DNA from: Pseudomonas sp. PICF141 | GTDB taxonomy: Bacteria > Pseudomonadota > Gammaproteobacteria > Pseudomonadales > Pseudomonadaceae | DNA: 64,000 nt | Direction: 5' to 3' | Assembly: GCF_002286815.1 (NCBI RefSeq) | Contig: NZ_MUNM01000034.1 | Coordinates: 83,227 to 147,226 of the forward strand | In this document: in pieces, positions 27,924 through 36,956 of the stretch | How positions within the stretch are numbered: position 1 is the stretch's first letter | Layout: the number at the start of each line of letters is the position of its first letter | Position numbers and translations under genes: made by a program | Notes under the pieces: generated by a model | Told to the model about the DNA's origin: nothing | Databases searched by the model: none | Seen by the model: the letters and a program-made list of their open reading frames with translations, nothing else

Positions 27924-30208
27924 GCCCGCGCACCTCCAATAAGTTCAACCACTGCATCCAGCAACGCGTCATCATGAAAACTGGCTTTGGCCAGATAATA
28001 GTCGGCTCCGGCGTCCAGTCCACGGCGACGGTCTTCTTCGCGGTCCTTGTAGGACACCACCATCACTGGCAGGGATTGCAGACGGTTGTCGCGACGCACC
28101 AAGGACACCAGTTCGATGCCGTCCATGCGCGGCATGTCGATGTCGGTGATCAGCAGATCGAAGTCCTCTGAACGCAGGGCATTCCAGCCATCCATGCCGT
28201 CCACCGCCACCGCGACGTCATAGCCGCGATTGAGCAGCAATTTGCGCTGCAATTCACGAACGGTCAGCGAATCGTCCACCACCAGAATCCGTTTACGCGC
28301 CGCTTCGACGGCCTGATTGGCTTGCCGGGCAATGCGTTCCAGACGCCCGGTATTGAGCAGTTTGTCCACCGAACGCAGCATGTCCTCGACGTCGACGATC
28401 AGCACTACCGAGCCGTCGTCGAGCAAGGCCCCGGCGGAAATGTCCTGCACCTTGCCCAGGCGCTCGTCCAGCGGCAGCACCACCAATGTGCGCTCGCCGA
28501 TAAAGCGCTCGACGGCCACACCGTAGATCGCTTCGCGCTCGCGGATGACCACGACTTTGAGGGTTTGTGCGTTGTTCTGGCTCGCCGGGCGATGCAACAG
28601 CTGGCTGGCGGCGACCAGCCCGACATGCCGGCCTTCGTACCAGAAGTGCTGCCGGCCTTCGACCTGCACGATATCTTCCGGCGCCAGGTCGCACATGCGC
28701 TCGATGTGCACCAGCGGGAAGGCATACGCCTCGTCACCGACTTCCACCACCAGGCTGCGCACCACCGACAGCGTCAGCGGCACTTCCAGATGAAAACGAC
28801 TGCCCACGCCTGCCGTCTGCTCCAGCACCACGGCACCGCGCAACTGGCGAACCATGTGCTGAACCGCATCCAGCCCGACGCCGCGCCCGGAAACTTCAGT
28901 GACAGAGTCGCGCAGGCTGAACCCCGGCAGAAACAGGAACGTCAGCAGCTCCTCTTCGCTCAACTGAGCCGCGGTCTCGGCTGGGGATAACTGCCGTTCG
29001 ACGATGTTGCGCCGAAGCTTTTCCAGGTCGACGCCGTTGCCATCATCGCTCAGTTCCAATACCAGCAGACCGGCCTGATGGGACGCTCGCAACCGGATCA
29101 GGCCTTCCTCCGGTTTACCGGCCAATAGTCGTTGTTCCCGGGTTTCGATGCCGTGATCGACCGCATTGCGCAGCAGGTGCGTCAGCGGCGCTTCAAGTTT
29201 TTCCAGTACGTCGCGGTCGACCTGGGTCTTATCGCCCTCGATCTCCAGTCGCACCTGTTTGCCCAGGCTACGGCCGAGGTCGCGGACCATGCGCACTTGC
29301 CCGCTCAGCACGTCGGCGAAGGGCCGCATGCGACAGGCCAGCGCGGTGTCGTACAACACCTGCGCGCGCTGGCTGGCGTGCCAGGCGAACTCGTCCAGCT
29401 CGGCGTTTTTTTCCACCAGCAATTGCTGACACTCGGCCAACAATCGGCGGGCATCGCCCAAGGCTTCCTGGGCTTCGAGACTCAAGGCATGGTCCTTGAG
29501 ATGGACGTTGAGGTTTTCCAGCGCCCGCAGGCCGTTGCTCTGCATGCGTTTGAGGCGCTGCATGGTGGCCAGGTGCGGCTTGAGCCGCTGGGTTTCCACC
29601 AGGGATTTACTCGACAGGTCAAGCAGGCTGTTCAAGCGCTCGGCCGTGACGCGCAATACGCGCTCGCCACTTTCGGTGGTGCGTTTAGTCGTGGGCGCTG
29701 GCTCGGCGGGCGCTGCCGGCGAGGCTTGGGCGGCAGCCAGCATGGGTGCCTCAACCTTGGGCGTCGGCGGCTCCATCTGCAGCTCTGCCATCGGCGGCGC
29801 GATAGACGCAGTGGCCGCCATGTGATCAAGCAAACGTCCCATCAAGAGGACGTAAGCGTCGATATCCGCAGGTGCCGGAGCGTTGCCCGGCGTCGCAATC
29901 CGCATCAGCAGATCGGTGCCTTGCAACAGCGCATCAATGTGTTCAGGCCGCAGGTACAGGCGCCCTTCCTGGGCGCTGACCAGGTAATCTTCCATCACAT
30001 GGGCAACGCTGACTCCGGCATCGACACCGACGATCCGCGCTGCGCCCTTGAGCGAATGGGCCGCGCGCATGCACGACTCCAGGTAATCGGCTTGGGTCGG
30101 ATCGCGCTCAAGCGCCAAAAGACCTGCGCTCAGCACCAGGGTCTGGGCCTCGGCTTCGAGGCTGAACAGTTCCAGCAAAGAGGCATCACGCATTTGCTCG
30201 GGGGTCAT
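27920..30208 (-). CDS. wspE: Hybrid CheA-type histidine kinase WspE
   Basis: A 762-residue kinase that receives signal from WspA and phosphorylates WspR and WspF. The HPt domain has the phospho-His51 in MRAAHSLKGAARIVG. A Pro/Ala-rich linker (about 140-185) follows, then the dimerisation helices. The CheA-type ATPase core carries NAVDHGIETREQR (N box), ELSDDGNGVDL, SLRDSVTEVSGRGVGLDAV. The CheW-like regulatory domain then includes VVEVGDEAYAFPLVHIERMC. The C-terminal receiver (from about 639) has Asp689 in LLITDIDMPRMDG. Complete domain set. Four-base overlaps with both wspD and wspF indicate coupled translation. Confidence 0.96.
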   Translation of the reverse strand: MTPEQMRDASLLELFSLEAEAQTLVLSAGLLALERDPTQADYLESCMRAAHSLKGAARIVGVDAGVSVAHVMEDYLVSAQEGRLYLRPEHIDALLQGTDLLMRIATPGNAPAPADIDAYVLLMGRLLDHMAATASIAPPMAELQMEPPTPKVEAPMLAAAQASPAAPAEPAPTTKRTTESGERVLRVTAERLNSLLDLSSKSLVETQRLKPHLATMQRLKRMQSNGLRALENLNVHLKDHALSLEAQEALGDARRLLAECQQLLVEKNAELDEFAWHASQRAQVLYDTALACRMRPFADVLSGQVRMVRDLGRSLGKQVRLEIEGDKTQVDRDVLEKLEAPLTHLLRNAVDHGIETREQRLLAGKPEEGLIRLRASHQAGLLVLELSDDGNGVDLEKLRRNIVERQLSPAETAAQLSEEELLTFLFLPGFSLRDSVTEVSGRGVGLDAVQHMVRQLRGAVVLEQTAGVGSRFHLEVPLTLSVVRSLVVEVGDEAYAFPLVHIERMCDLAPEDIVQVEGRQHFWYEGRHVGLVAASQLLHRPASQNNAQTLKVVVIREREAIYGVAVERFIGERTLVVLPLDERLGKVQDISAGALLDDGSVVLIVDVEDMLRSVDKLLNTGRLERIARQANQAVEAARKRILVVDDSLTVRELQRKLLLNRGYDVAVAVDGMDGWNALRSEDFDLLITDIDMPRMDGIELVSLVRRDNRLQSLPVMVVSYKDREEDRRRGLDAGADYYLAKASFHDDALLDAVVELIGGARA

Positions 30209-30888
30209 GTGAGGCTCCGGGTCACGGCGGACAGCAGCTGTTCTTCATCCAGCCAACGCAGGCTGCGACCTTTGAATTGCAAGACGCCACGGGTGTATCT
30301 GGCGCTGGCCTGAGCGCCGGACCTGGATGCCGCATCGAGAATGCGCTCGTCGATGGCGTGAATCCCGTCCACCTCATCCACCGGCACTACCACCGGCCCG
30401 CCGTGAGCAGCGATGATCAGCATCCGCGGCATCACCCGCGCGCCCGACGCCACGCCACTGGTGGCATCAAGCCCCAGCAACTCCACCAGCGACAGGCACG
30501 CCACCAAGGCCCCGCGCACATTCGCCACGCCGAGCAACGCCCCGGAGCGCTGGTGCGGCAACGAGTGAATCGCTTGCAGCGGCGCCACTTCGACCAGGCT
30601 GCGAGTGGCCAGGCCCAACCATTCTTCGCCGAGGCGAAACATCAGCAGCGAGCGGGTTTTCACATCGATCCCGGCCACTGTGCAGACTTGCTCGCGATCG
30701 TCCTGCTGCAACGCATAGCGGTCGAGCAAACCTGTGGCGGCAGCCGAATACACCGAGCAATTGCGGCAATGAATGTGCTCGCTCAGCAACGGGCAGGACT
30801 TGTCGCCGTGGATACCGATGCGGTTCCAGCAGTCGTCGATGGCCTGGGCATCTTCATGGGTGACGCTCAAGGTGTCGACGACGTTCAT
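30205..30888 (-). CDS. wspD: CheW-like scaffold WspD with an N-terminal cysteine cluster
   Basis: A 227-residue adaptor linking the receptor WspA to WspE. The CheW domain occupies about residues 70-215 (LLMFRLGEEWLGLATRSLVE, LPHQRSGALLGVANVRGALV, VPVDEVDGIHAIDERILDA). The N-terminal extension holds Cys20, Cys32, Cys41 and Cys44 with nearby His38 and His40 in CPLLSEHIHCRNCSVYSAAA. Such spacing could bind zinc or an Fe-S cluster, a possibility not stated in the usual description of WspD. It overlaps wspC and wspE by four bases each. The Cys-rich segment is also recalled in other WspD proteins. Confidence 0.93.
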   Translation of the reverse strand: MNVVDTLSVTHEDAQAIDDCWNRIGIHGDKSCPLLSEHIHCRNCSVYSAAATGLLDRYALQQDDREQVCTVAGIDVKTRSLLMFRLGEEWLGLATRSLVEVAPLQAIHSLPHQRSGALLGVANVRGALVACLSLVELLGLDATSGVASGARVMPRMLIIAAHGGPVVVPVDEVDGIHAIDERILDAASRSGAQASARYTRGVLQFKGRSLRWLDEEQLLSAVTRSLT

Positions 30889-32168
30889 CGTTTACGCTCA
30901 CTGTCAGCGGCGCGCTCGCTGCGGGCGGCGCGGGCCTGTAATCGTCTGGCACCGGCCGTATCGCCCTGGGACTGCAGCAAAGCGGCCAGGTGCATCAGTG
31001 CGTCGGGGTGTTGCGGCTCGAGGTACAACGCCTTGCGATAAAAACCCTGAGCCTCGAGGGTGCTGCCGGCAACATCGCTGAGCAGCCCCAACCAATAGAA
31101 CACTTGGGCCACCGGCTCGTGACTGCGCAAAAAACTGTCGCACGCGGCGCGGGCCTCGGCACTTTTCCCCTCGTTGGCCAGCGCGGCGATGTTCGCCAGC
31201 AGCGTGGCAGCGTCCGAAGGGGTTTGCGAAGGGAAGGTTTTCGAAGGGTTGGCGGCGAACTGAGGCGTCGGCACCACGAAAGGCCGACTGCGCACGGGCG
31301 GCGGTGTCACGTTACGCACCGGTTGTTGCACCGGCAGCGGCGTCGGCATGAAGGTCGCGAGCGGTTCGGGCGCACTTTGACGGCTGAAGGCAAACGACTG
31401 CGGGATACCAATCGAGCGCATGCCGAAACGGCCCAGCAGACTGCCCTCCGCCGGGCCGATAAACAGCACGCCGTCGATGTGAGTCAGGCGCTTGAGCACT
31501 TCGAACACTTGCTGCTGGGTTGGCTGATCGAAATAGATCAGCAAATTGCGGCAGAACACGAAGTCATAAGGTGGCTCATAGACCAGCAAGGCCGGATCCA
31601 GCAGATTGCCGACCTGCAAGCGCACCTGTTCAAGCACGCGCCCGCTGAGGCGATAGTTGTCGTTTTCGGCAATGAAGTGCCGCTCGCGGAAGTCGATGTC
31701 CTGGCCGCGAAAAGAATTCCTGCCGTACAGCGCGAGCCTGGCCTTTTCCACCGACAGCGGGCTGACGTCCATGCCGTCGACCTTGAACTGGTGCGGCGCC
31801 AGCCCGGCATCGAGCAATGCCATGGCGATGGAATACGGTTCTTCGCCGGTGGAACACGGCAGGCTGAGAATGCGCAATGCGCGCATATTGTTGATCGCCG
31901 CCAGTCGCTTGGTCGCCAGTTTCGCCAGCGTGGCGAAGGATTCCGGGTAACGGAAAAACCAGGTCTCGGGGACGATTACCGCTTCGATCAGTGCCTGTTG
32001 TTCGTCACGCGAGCCGAGCAAGGTGTGCCAATACTCATCGGCCGTCCGCGCCCGAGCCGCCGTGATGCGCTGGCGCACCGCGCGTTCGATGATCGCCGGG
32101 CCGACCGAGCCCACATCGAGGCCGATACGTTCTTTGAGGAAATCGAAAAACCTTTGATCGCTGCTCAT
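30885..32168 (-). CDS. wspC: CheR-type receptor methyltransferase with TPR tail, WspC
   Basis: A 427-residue SAM-dependent methyltransferase that methylates glutamates of WspA and is needed for pathway activity. The CheR domain (residues about 1-265) shows ERIGLDVGSVGPAIIERAVR at the N-terminus, ETWFFRYPESFATL, SLPCSTGEEPYSIAMALLDA (SAM loop), VDGMDVSPLSVEKAR and DFVFCRNLLIYFDQPTQQ. A Pro-rich linker (about 275-320) then leads to a C-terminal TPR region (EARAACDSFLRS, VFYWLGLLSDVAGSTLEAQG, ALYLEPQHPDALMHLAALLQ). Complete. Four-base overlaps to both neighbours. Confidence 0.96.
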   Translation of the reverse strand: MSSDQRFFDFLKERIGLDVGSVGPAIIERAVRQRITAARARTADEYWHTLLGSRDEQQALIEAVIVPETWFFRYPESFATLAKLATKRLAAINNMRALRILSLPCSTGEEPYSIAMALLDAGLAPHQFKVDGMDVSPLSVEKARLALYGRNSFRGQDIDFRERHFIAENDNYRLSGRVLEQVRLQVGNLLDPALLVYEPPYDFVFCRNLLIYFDQPTQQQVFEVLKRLTHIDGVLFIGPAEGSLLGRFGMRSIGIPQSFAFSRQSAPEPLATFMPTPLPVQQPVRNVTPPPVRSRPFVVPTPQFAANPSKTFPSQTPSDAATLLANIAALANEGKSAEARAACDSFLRSHEPVAQVFYWLGLLSDVAGSTLEAQGFYRKALYLEPQHPDALMHLAALLQSQGDTAGARRLQARAARSERAADSERKR

Positions 32169-32701
32169 CCCTGCTCCTCAAACTGCGCCAGCTCCAGCGG
32201 CGGCGAGGGAAACAACAAGGCGCGGACCTGTTCGTCCAGCAAATCGGCAACCCGCACCCATTGCAATAAACCCTGGGCATCTTCGCGCACCGGCCCCAGG
32301 TACGGCGCCTGGCGATTATCCAGGCCATAAGGCTGAAAATCCGCCGGGTTGCAGCGCAACGTGTCGGTGACCTGCTCCAGAATCAGCCCGAGCAATTGCG
32401 CAGGCATCGCCTCATCCGGACGATAGTGCACCAGCACCAGCCGCGTGCTGGTGCGCGCCTGCGCCGGTTGGCCGAACGTCAGGGCGCTGAGATCGATCAC
32501 CGGCACCACCGCGCTGCGATAGGCAAACACTCCCGCCACCCAGTGCGGTGCCTGGGGAATCGCTTTCAATGGCAGCTGCGGCAGCACTTCGGCCACCTCG
32601 ATGGCCTGCAACGCGTAACGCTCGTTGCCGATGCAGAACACCAGAAACAACGATTGTTTCGCCGGTAGCACCGCGCCGCGCTTGACCGCGAGCTCGCTCA
32701 T
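32165..32701 (-). CDS. wspB: CheW-like scaffold WspB
   Basis: A 178-residue single-domain CheW homologue, the second adaptor of the Wsp array. The fold signatures are FLVFCIGNERYALQAIEVAE, LKAIPQAPHWVAGVFAYRSA and VVPVIDLSALTFGQPAQA. The stop of wspA overlaps its start by one base (TGATG), and its end overlaps wspC by four. No transmembrane or signal segment. Having two CheW proteins (WspB and WspD) is normal for this pathway. Confidence 0.94.
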   Translation of the reverse strand: MSELAVKRGAVLPAKQSLFLVFCIGNERYALQAIEVAEVLPQLPLKAIPQAPHWVAGVFAYRSAVVPVIDLSALTFGQPAQARTSTRLVLVHYRPDEAMPAQLLGLILEQVTDTLRCNPADFQPYGLDNRQAPYLGPVREDAQGLLQWVRVADLLDEQVRALLFPSPPLELAQFEEQG

Positions 32702-34323
32702 CAGACTTTGAATCGCGAAACGCCGCCACGCAGCCCGACGGCCACCTGACTCAGTTCATCGATGGCAAAACTGGCCTGACGCAGCGATTCGACCGTCTGG
32801 CTGCTGGCATCGCCCAACTGCACCAACGCATGGTTGATCTGCTCGGCGCCGGTGGCCTGGGCCTGCATGCCTTCGTTGACCATCAACACCCGTGGCGCCA
32901 GTGCCTGAACCTGATGGATGATCTGCGACAGTTGCTCGCCCACCTGCTGCACCTCGGACATGCCACGGCGCACTTCTTCGGAAAACTTGTCCATGCCCAT
33001 GACCCCGGCCGACACCGCCGACTGAATTTCGCGCACCATCTGCTCGATGTCGTAGGTGGCCACAGCGGTCTGGTCCGCCAGGCGCCGAACTTCGGTGGCG
33101 ACCACGGCAAACCCGCGACCATATTCACCGGCCTTCTCGGCTTCGATCGCGGCATTCAGGGACAACAGGTTGGTCTGGTCGGCGACTTTGACGATGGTCA
33201 CTACCACCTGATTGATGTTGCCGGCCTTCTCATTGAGGATCGCCAGTTTGGCGTTGACCAGATCGGCCGCGCCCATTACCGAGTGCATGGTTTCCTCCAT
33301 GCGGGCCAGGCCTTGCTGACCGGAACCGGCCAGCACTGATGCCTGATCGGCCGCGGTGGAGACTTCGGTCATGGTGCGCACCAGGTCCCGCGAAGTGGCG
33401 GCAATTTCCCGCGATGTCGCGCCGATTTCCGTGGTGGTGGCCGCCGTTTCGGTGGCGGTGGCCTGTTGCTGCTTGGACGTCGCGGCGATTTCCGTGACCG
33501 ACGTGGTGACCTGCACCGATGAGCGTTGTGCCTGGGACACCAGCGAAGTGAGCTCGGTCATCATATCGTTGAAGCCGGTCTCCACCGCGCCGAACTCGTC
33601 CTTGCGATCAAGACTCAAACGGCTGCTGAGATCGCCGCTGCGCATGATGTCGAGGATATTCACGATGCGACTCATCGGCGCCATGATCGCGCGCATCAGC
33701 AATAGACCGCAGAGGCCGGCGACGATGACAGCCACCAGCAGGGAGACGCCCATGGTGATTTTGGCGGCGGTCACCGCGTCGCCGATGGCCAGCGTGGCTC
33801 TGTCAGCCGCGTCGTGATTCACCTCGATAAGGGTGTTCAACTGCTTGCGCCCATTGACCCAGGCCGGCGTGAGCTTCTGTTCAAGGGCAAGACGCGCGGG
33901 CTCGTACTCTTTACGCTGATAAAGGTCGAGGACGTTGGTCATCTCTTGATTGAACAGCTGATGACGCGCTTCGAATTCATCGAACGCGGCCTGATCCTGG
34001 GGAGTGAAAATGGTCTTGCGGTAATTGACCATCTGCTCGCTCAAGCGCTCTTCAAAGCTCTTGAACATGGCGTGGTCGGCGGGTGTTATTTCGCGACGTC
34101 CGGAGAGACCGACAATTTGCTGGGTCAGGTTATAACTGTCGACCCAGGCACCGCGCATCATCGAACTGAAATACACCCCGGGAACCGCATCGGTACGGAC
34201 CTTTTCTGCACTGGCGTCGATCTTCATCAGCCGAGAAAAGGACACCACAACCATCAACAGCATGATCGCGATAATCACCGCAAAGCTCGCCAAAATGCGT
34301 TGGCGCAACGTCCAGTTCTTCAC
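32701..34323 (-). CDS. wspA: Surface-sensing methyl-accepting receptor WspA
   Basis: A 540-residue chemoreceptor that senses surface contact or envelope stress. The first membrane helix lies at about residues 10-28 (LASFAVIIAIMLLMVVVS), and a helical periplasmic 4-helix-bundle domain follows to about 185. A second membrane helix (GVSLLVAVIVAGLCGLLLM) and a HAMP domain come next. The cytoplasmic signalling tip reads KVADQTNLLSLNAAIEAEKA then GEYGRGFAVVATEVRRLADQ. It starts at GTG 34323 with GAGGA about 7 bases upstream. First gene of the operon; the promoter must lie in 34324-34487, where I see no distinct motif. Confidence 0.96.
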   Translation of the reverse strand: MKNWTLRQRILASFAVIIAIMLLMVVVSFSRLMKIDASAEKVRTDAVPGVYFSSMMRGAWVDSYNLTQQIVGLSGRREITPADHAMFKSFEERLSEQMVNYRKTIFTPQDQAAFDEFEARHQLFNQEMTNVLDLYQRKEYEPARLALEQKLTPAWVNGRKQLNTLIEVNHDAADRATLAIGDAVTAAKITMGVSLLVAVIVAGLCGLLLMRAIMAPMSRIVNILDIMRSGDLSSRLSLDRKDEFGAVETGFNDMMTELTSLVSQAQRSSVQVTTSVTEIAATSKQQQATATETAATTTEIGATSREIAATSRDLVRTMTEVSTAADQASVLAGSGQQGLARMEETMHSVMGAADLVNAKLAILNEKAGNINQVVVTIVKVADQTNLLSLNAAIEAEKAGEYGRGFAVVATEVRRLADQTAVATYDIEQMVREIQSAVSAGVMGMDKFSEEVRRGMSEVQQVGEQLSQIIHQVQALAPRVLMVNEGMQAQATGAEQINHALVQLGDASSQTVESLRQASFAIDELSQVAVGLRGGVSRFKV

Positions 34324-34487
34324 AGTCAGTCCTCGGTGCGGTTCGAATTGCGGGGGAGTATAGCCGAGGCTGGTGTTTCATTTATCAAACGCTGAGCGCA
34401 GCTTTTCATGCCGCCGACAAAAAGCCGGGGTTCGGCAGATATGGACTGTGGGTTGGGTCATTGGGAGATGCGGTGTGGCTGAAAATG

Positions 34488-34582
34488 CCTTCGCGGGCAA
34501 GCCTCGCTCCTACAGAGACCGCGTCGAATGACAATTGCATATTCGACCATTCACTGTAGGAGCGAGGCTTGCCCGCGAAGAC
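34488..34582. repeat. REPIN (GAGGCTTGCCCGCGAA type) between DUF533 gene and wspA
   Basis: Arms CCTTCGCGGGCAAGCCTCGC and GTAGGAGCGAGGCTTGCCC face each other. The spacer has its own partial dyad GGTCGAATAT / GTCGAATG-type sequences. Confidence 0.88.
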
Positions 34583-34593
34583 GGTCTGAAGAC

Positions 34594-35316
34594 TTACACC
34601 GAAGCCTGCCGCACCTGCTTTTCCAGCTCGGCCTTCAACCCCGGCTCCAGCTTCAATTGCCGCGCCAGTTCATCGAGGTAGGACTTCTCCATGAAGTTTT
34701 CTTCGTCCACCAGCATCACACTGGCGATGTACATCTCAGCCGCCATTTCCGGCGTACTCGCTGCACGGGCGACGTCGGTCGGGTCCAGCGGCTTGTTGAG
34801 TTCAGCGTGCAGCCAGTGTTGCAGTTCCTGATCGTTGTCGAGTTTGCGGAACTCGCCTTCGATCAATTCACGTTCACGTTCATCGACATGACCATCGGCC
34901 TTGGCTGCGGCCACCAGTGCCTTGAGGATCGCCTGACTGTGTTGCTCGACCTGGGTCGCGGGCAAGCGGTCGATCGTTTGCGGCTCCGTTGTGGCTGCGG
35001 CGCCCTGCTGGGCCTGCCAGTTGCCATAAGCCTTGTAGGCAATCACGCCCAATGCCGCAAGACCGCCGTAAATAGCCACTTTGCCGCCGACCTTGCGCAC
35101 CTTCTTGTTGCCGAGCAACAGGCCCATGGCGCCAGCCGCCAGCGCACCGCCGCCGGCGCCGGAGAGCACACTGCCGAGGCCACTCGAACCACTGGAGCCT
35201 CCCAGCAAATCGCCCAAACCACCGCTGGACGCTTTGTTCCGGGTACCACCGGCCTTGTTCTGCAACAGATCCTGACCGGATTTGAGTAGTTGATCGAGCA
35301 ATCCACGAGTGTTCAT
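34594..35316 (-). CDS. DUF533 / TerB-like tellurite-resistance fold protein
   Basis: A 240-residue protein of the DUF533 (YebE) type. The N-terminal half is Gly/Ser-rich and hydrophobic: GGLGDLLGGSSGSSGLGSVL, then AGGGALAAGAMGLLLGNKK and VAIYGGLAALGVIAYKAY as a likely membrane-associated glycine-zipper pair (about residues 50-100). The C-terminal half (about 120-240) is a TerB-like helical domain: QAILKALVAAAKADGHVDER, ELIEGEFRKLDND, MYIASVMLVDEENFMEKSYL. TerB-like domains may bind metal through acidic residues. No clear operon partner. Function unknown; often envelope-stress linked. Confidence 0.87.
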   Translation of the reverse strand: MNTRGLLDQLLKSGQDLLQNKAGGTRNKASSGGLGDLLGGSSGSSGLGSVLSGAGGGALAAGAMGLLLGNKKVRKVGGKVAIYGGLAALGVIAYKAYGNWQAQQGAAATTEPQTIDRLPATQVEQHSQAILKALVAAAKADGHVDERERELIEGEFRKLDNDQELQHWLHAELNKPLDPTDVARAASTPEMAAEMYIASVMLVDEENFMEKSYLDELARQLKLEPGLKAELEKQVRQASV

Positions 35317-35640
35317 TTTGCTGCCTCCACGAATTCGGGTTAACCGGATCTTAAGGCCCTCAGCCTAGATCGAAAGTGCCCGACATCCCTCCATGAGAGT
35401 GCTTCCAGATGTTGCTCACATTTAGGTGAACCGGCTGGAGCGCCCCTCACGCAGACTATTTCATCGAATGCAGCCGTTGAGATTTGTCGACCGTGGAACC
35501 GCGCACTAGGCTGGATAAATCCATAAGAGGGCCTGGCCAATCTGCCTCTCACAAAGCGCACTAAGCTAATAACAGGCCACTGCCGGCCCATCACCCCGTT
35601 CAACACTGCCCCGACCATAATTTAAAGAAGAGGGTCCACC
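35317..35640. other. Intergenic region upstream of ydcS, no gene seen
   Basis: A 324-bp gap between the divergent DUF533 and ydcS genes. I find no repeat, tRNA or convincing small gene. AGAGGG sits 7 bases before the ydcS start as ribosome site. No clear sigma54 -24/-12 site was found; GGCCTGGCCAATCTGCC at about 35530 has wrong spacing. Confidence 0.6.
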
Positions 35641-36792
35641 ATGCTTGTGCACAAGACCGCACTGCTCAGTGCAATCACCACAGCACTGCTGGCCAGCGCC
35701 AGCCTGCAGGCCGCCGAACCGCTGAAAGCGGTCGGTGCCGGCGAAGGTCAGTTGGATATCATCGCCTGGCCTGGCTATATCGAACGGGGCGAAACCGACA
35801 AGGCCTACGACTGGGTGACCGGTTTCGAGAAAGAAACCGGCTGTAAGGTCAACGTCAAGACGGCCGGCACGTCCGATGAGATGGTCAGCCTGATGGCCAA
35901 GGGCGGTTACGACCTGGTGACGGCATCCGGCGACGCGTCCTTGCGCCTGATCGCCGGCAAACGTGTGCAGCCGATCAACACCGCGTTGATTCCCAACTGG
36001 AAAAATCTCGATCCGCGCCTCAAGGATGCGCCGTGGTATGTGGTCGACAACCAGACTTACGGCGCTCCCTATCAATGGGGCCCGAACGTGCTGATGTACA
36101 ACACCAAGGTGTTCACGCAGCCACCTGGCAGTTGGGGGGTACTGTTCGAAGAGCAGACGCTGCCCGATGGCAAAACCAACAAGGGCCGCGTGCAAGCGTA
36201 TGACGGCCCGATCTACATCGCCGACGCGGCGCTGTACCTGAAAACCGCCAAGCCGGAATTGGGCATCACGGATCCATACCTGCTTGACGAAAAACAGTAC
36301 AAGGCCGTTCTCGACCTGCTGCGCGCCCAGCAAAAGTTGATCCATCGCTACTGGCACGACACCACCGTGCAGATGAGTGACTTCAAGAACGAAGGCGTGG
36401 TGGCCTCCAGTTCCTGGCCCTATCAGGTCAATGGCCTGATGAACGAGAAGCAGCCCGTCGCATCGACCGTCCCGAAAGAAGGCGCCACCGGGTGGGCCGA
36501 CACCACCATGCTGCATGCCGAGGCCAAGCACCCGAACTGCGCGTACAAGTGGATGGACTGGTCGCTCACGCCGAAGGTCCAGGGCGATGTGTCTGCCTGG
36601 TTCGGCTCATTGCCGGCGGTTCCGGCGGCGTGCAAGGCCAGTGAACTGCTGGGCGCCGAGGGTTGCAAGACCAACGGTTTTGACCAGTTCGACAAAATCG
36701 CCTTCTGGAAAACTCCGCAGGCTGAAGGTGGCAAGTACGTGCCTTATAGCCGCTGGACCCAGGATTACATTGCGATTATGGGGGGTCGCTAA
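35641..36792 (+). CDS. ydcS: Polyamine/GABA-type ABC transporter substrate-binding protein (YdcS-like)
   Basis: A 383-residue periplasmic binding protein. The signal peptide is about residues 1-24 (cleaved after SLQAA). The mature chain follows the PotD/YdcS pattern: GEGQLDIIAWPGYIERGETD, GFEKETGCKVNVKTAGTSDE, SLMAKGGYDLVTASGDASLR, DNQTYGAPYQWGPNVLMYN, WADTTMLHAEAKHPNCAYKW. Four cysteines may pair. With the following ATPase, two permeases and a gamma-aminobutyraldehyde dehydrogenase-like gene it matches the E. coli ydcSTUV-patD order. Substrate (putrescine, GABA or related) is inferred. A 113-bp palindromic repeat separates it from ydcT. Confidence 0.88.
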   Translation: MLVHKTALLSAITTALLASASLQAAEPLKAVGAGEGQLDIIAWPGYIERGETDKAYDWVTGFEKETGCKVNVKTAGTSDEMVSLMAKGGYDLVTASGDASLRLIAGKRVQPINTALIPNWKNLDPRLKDAPWYVVDNQTYGAPYQWGPNVLMYNTKVFTQPPGSWGVLFEEQTLPDGKTNKGRVQAYDGPIYIADAALYLKTAKPELGITDPYLLDEKQYKAVLDLLRAQQKLIHRYWHDTTVQMSDFKNEGVVASSSWPYQVNGLMNEKQPVASTVPKEGATGWADTTMLHAEAKHPNCAYKWMDWSLTPKVQGDVSAWFGSLPAVPAACKASELLGAEGCKTNGFDQFDKIAFWKTPQAEGGKYVPYSRWTQDYIAIMGGR

Positions 36793-36800
36793 CACCAACT

Positions 36801-36913
36801 GATCATTCCCACGCTCTGCGTGGGAATGCATCAATGGACGCTCCGCGTCCATTCGCGCAGAGCTGACGCAGAGCGTCACGGGCTGCATCCCCATGCGGAG
36901 CGTGGGAATGATC
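36801..36913. repeat. 113-bp nested palindromic element (GATCATTCCCACGCT family), copy 2
   Basis: Outer arms GATCATTCCCACGCT and AGCGTGGGAATGATC form a 15-bp inverted repeat; inner palindromes GGACGCTCCGCGTCC and GACGCAGAGCGTC are inside. Same family as 7465-7574. It lies between ydcS and ydcT, within the transporter operon. Confidence 0.87.
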
Positions 36914-36956
36914 ATCATCTTTTAACGCAAAGCGCGCCTTCTCGGAGCACCGCACC

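Noticed and set aside
29132..30313. Long plus-strand open frame (393 codons) opposite wspE
   Set aside because: Shadow of high-GC codon bias in wspE; composition (His/Gln/Arg-rich) is typical of an antisense frame and it crosses two gene boundaries.
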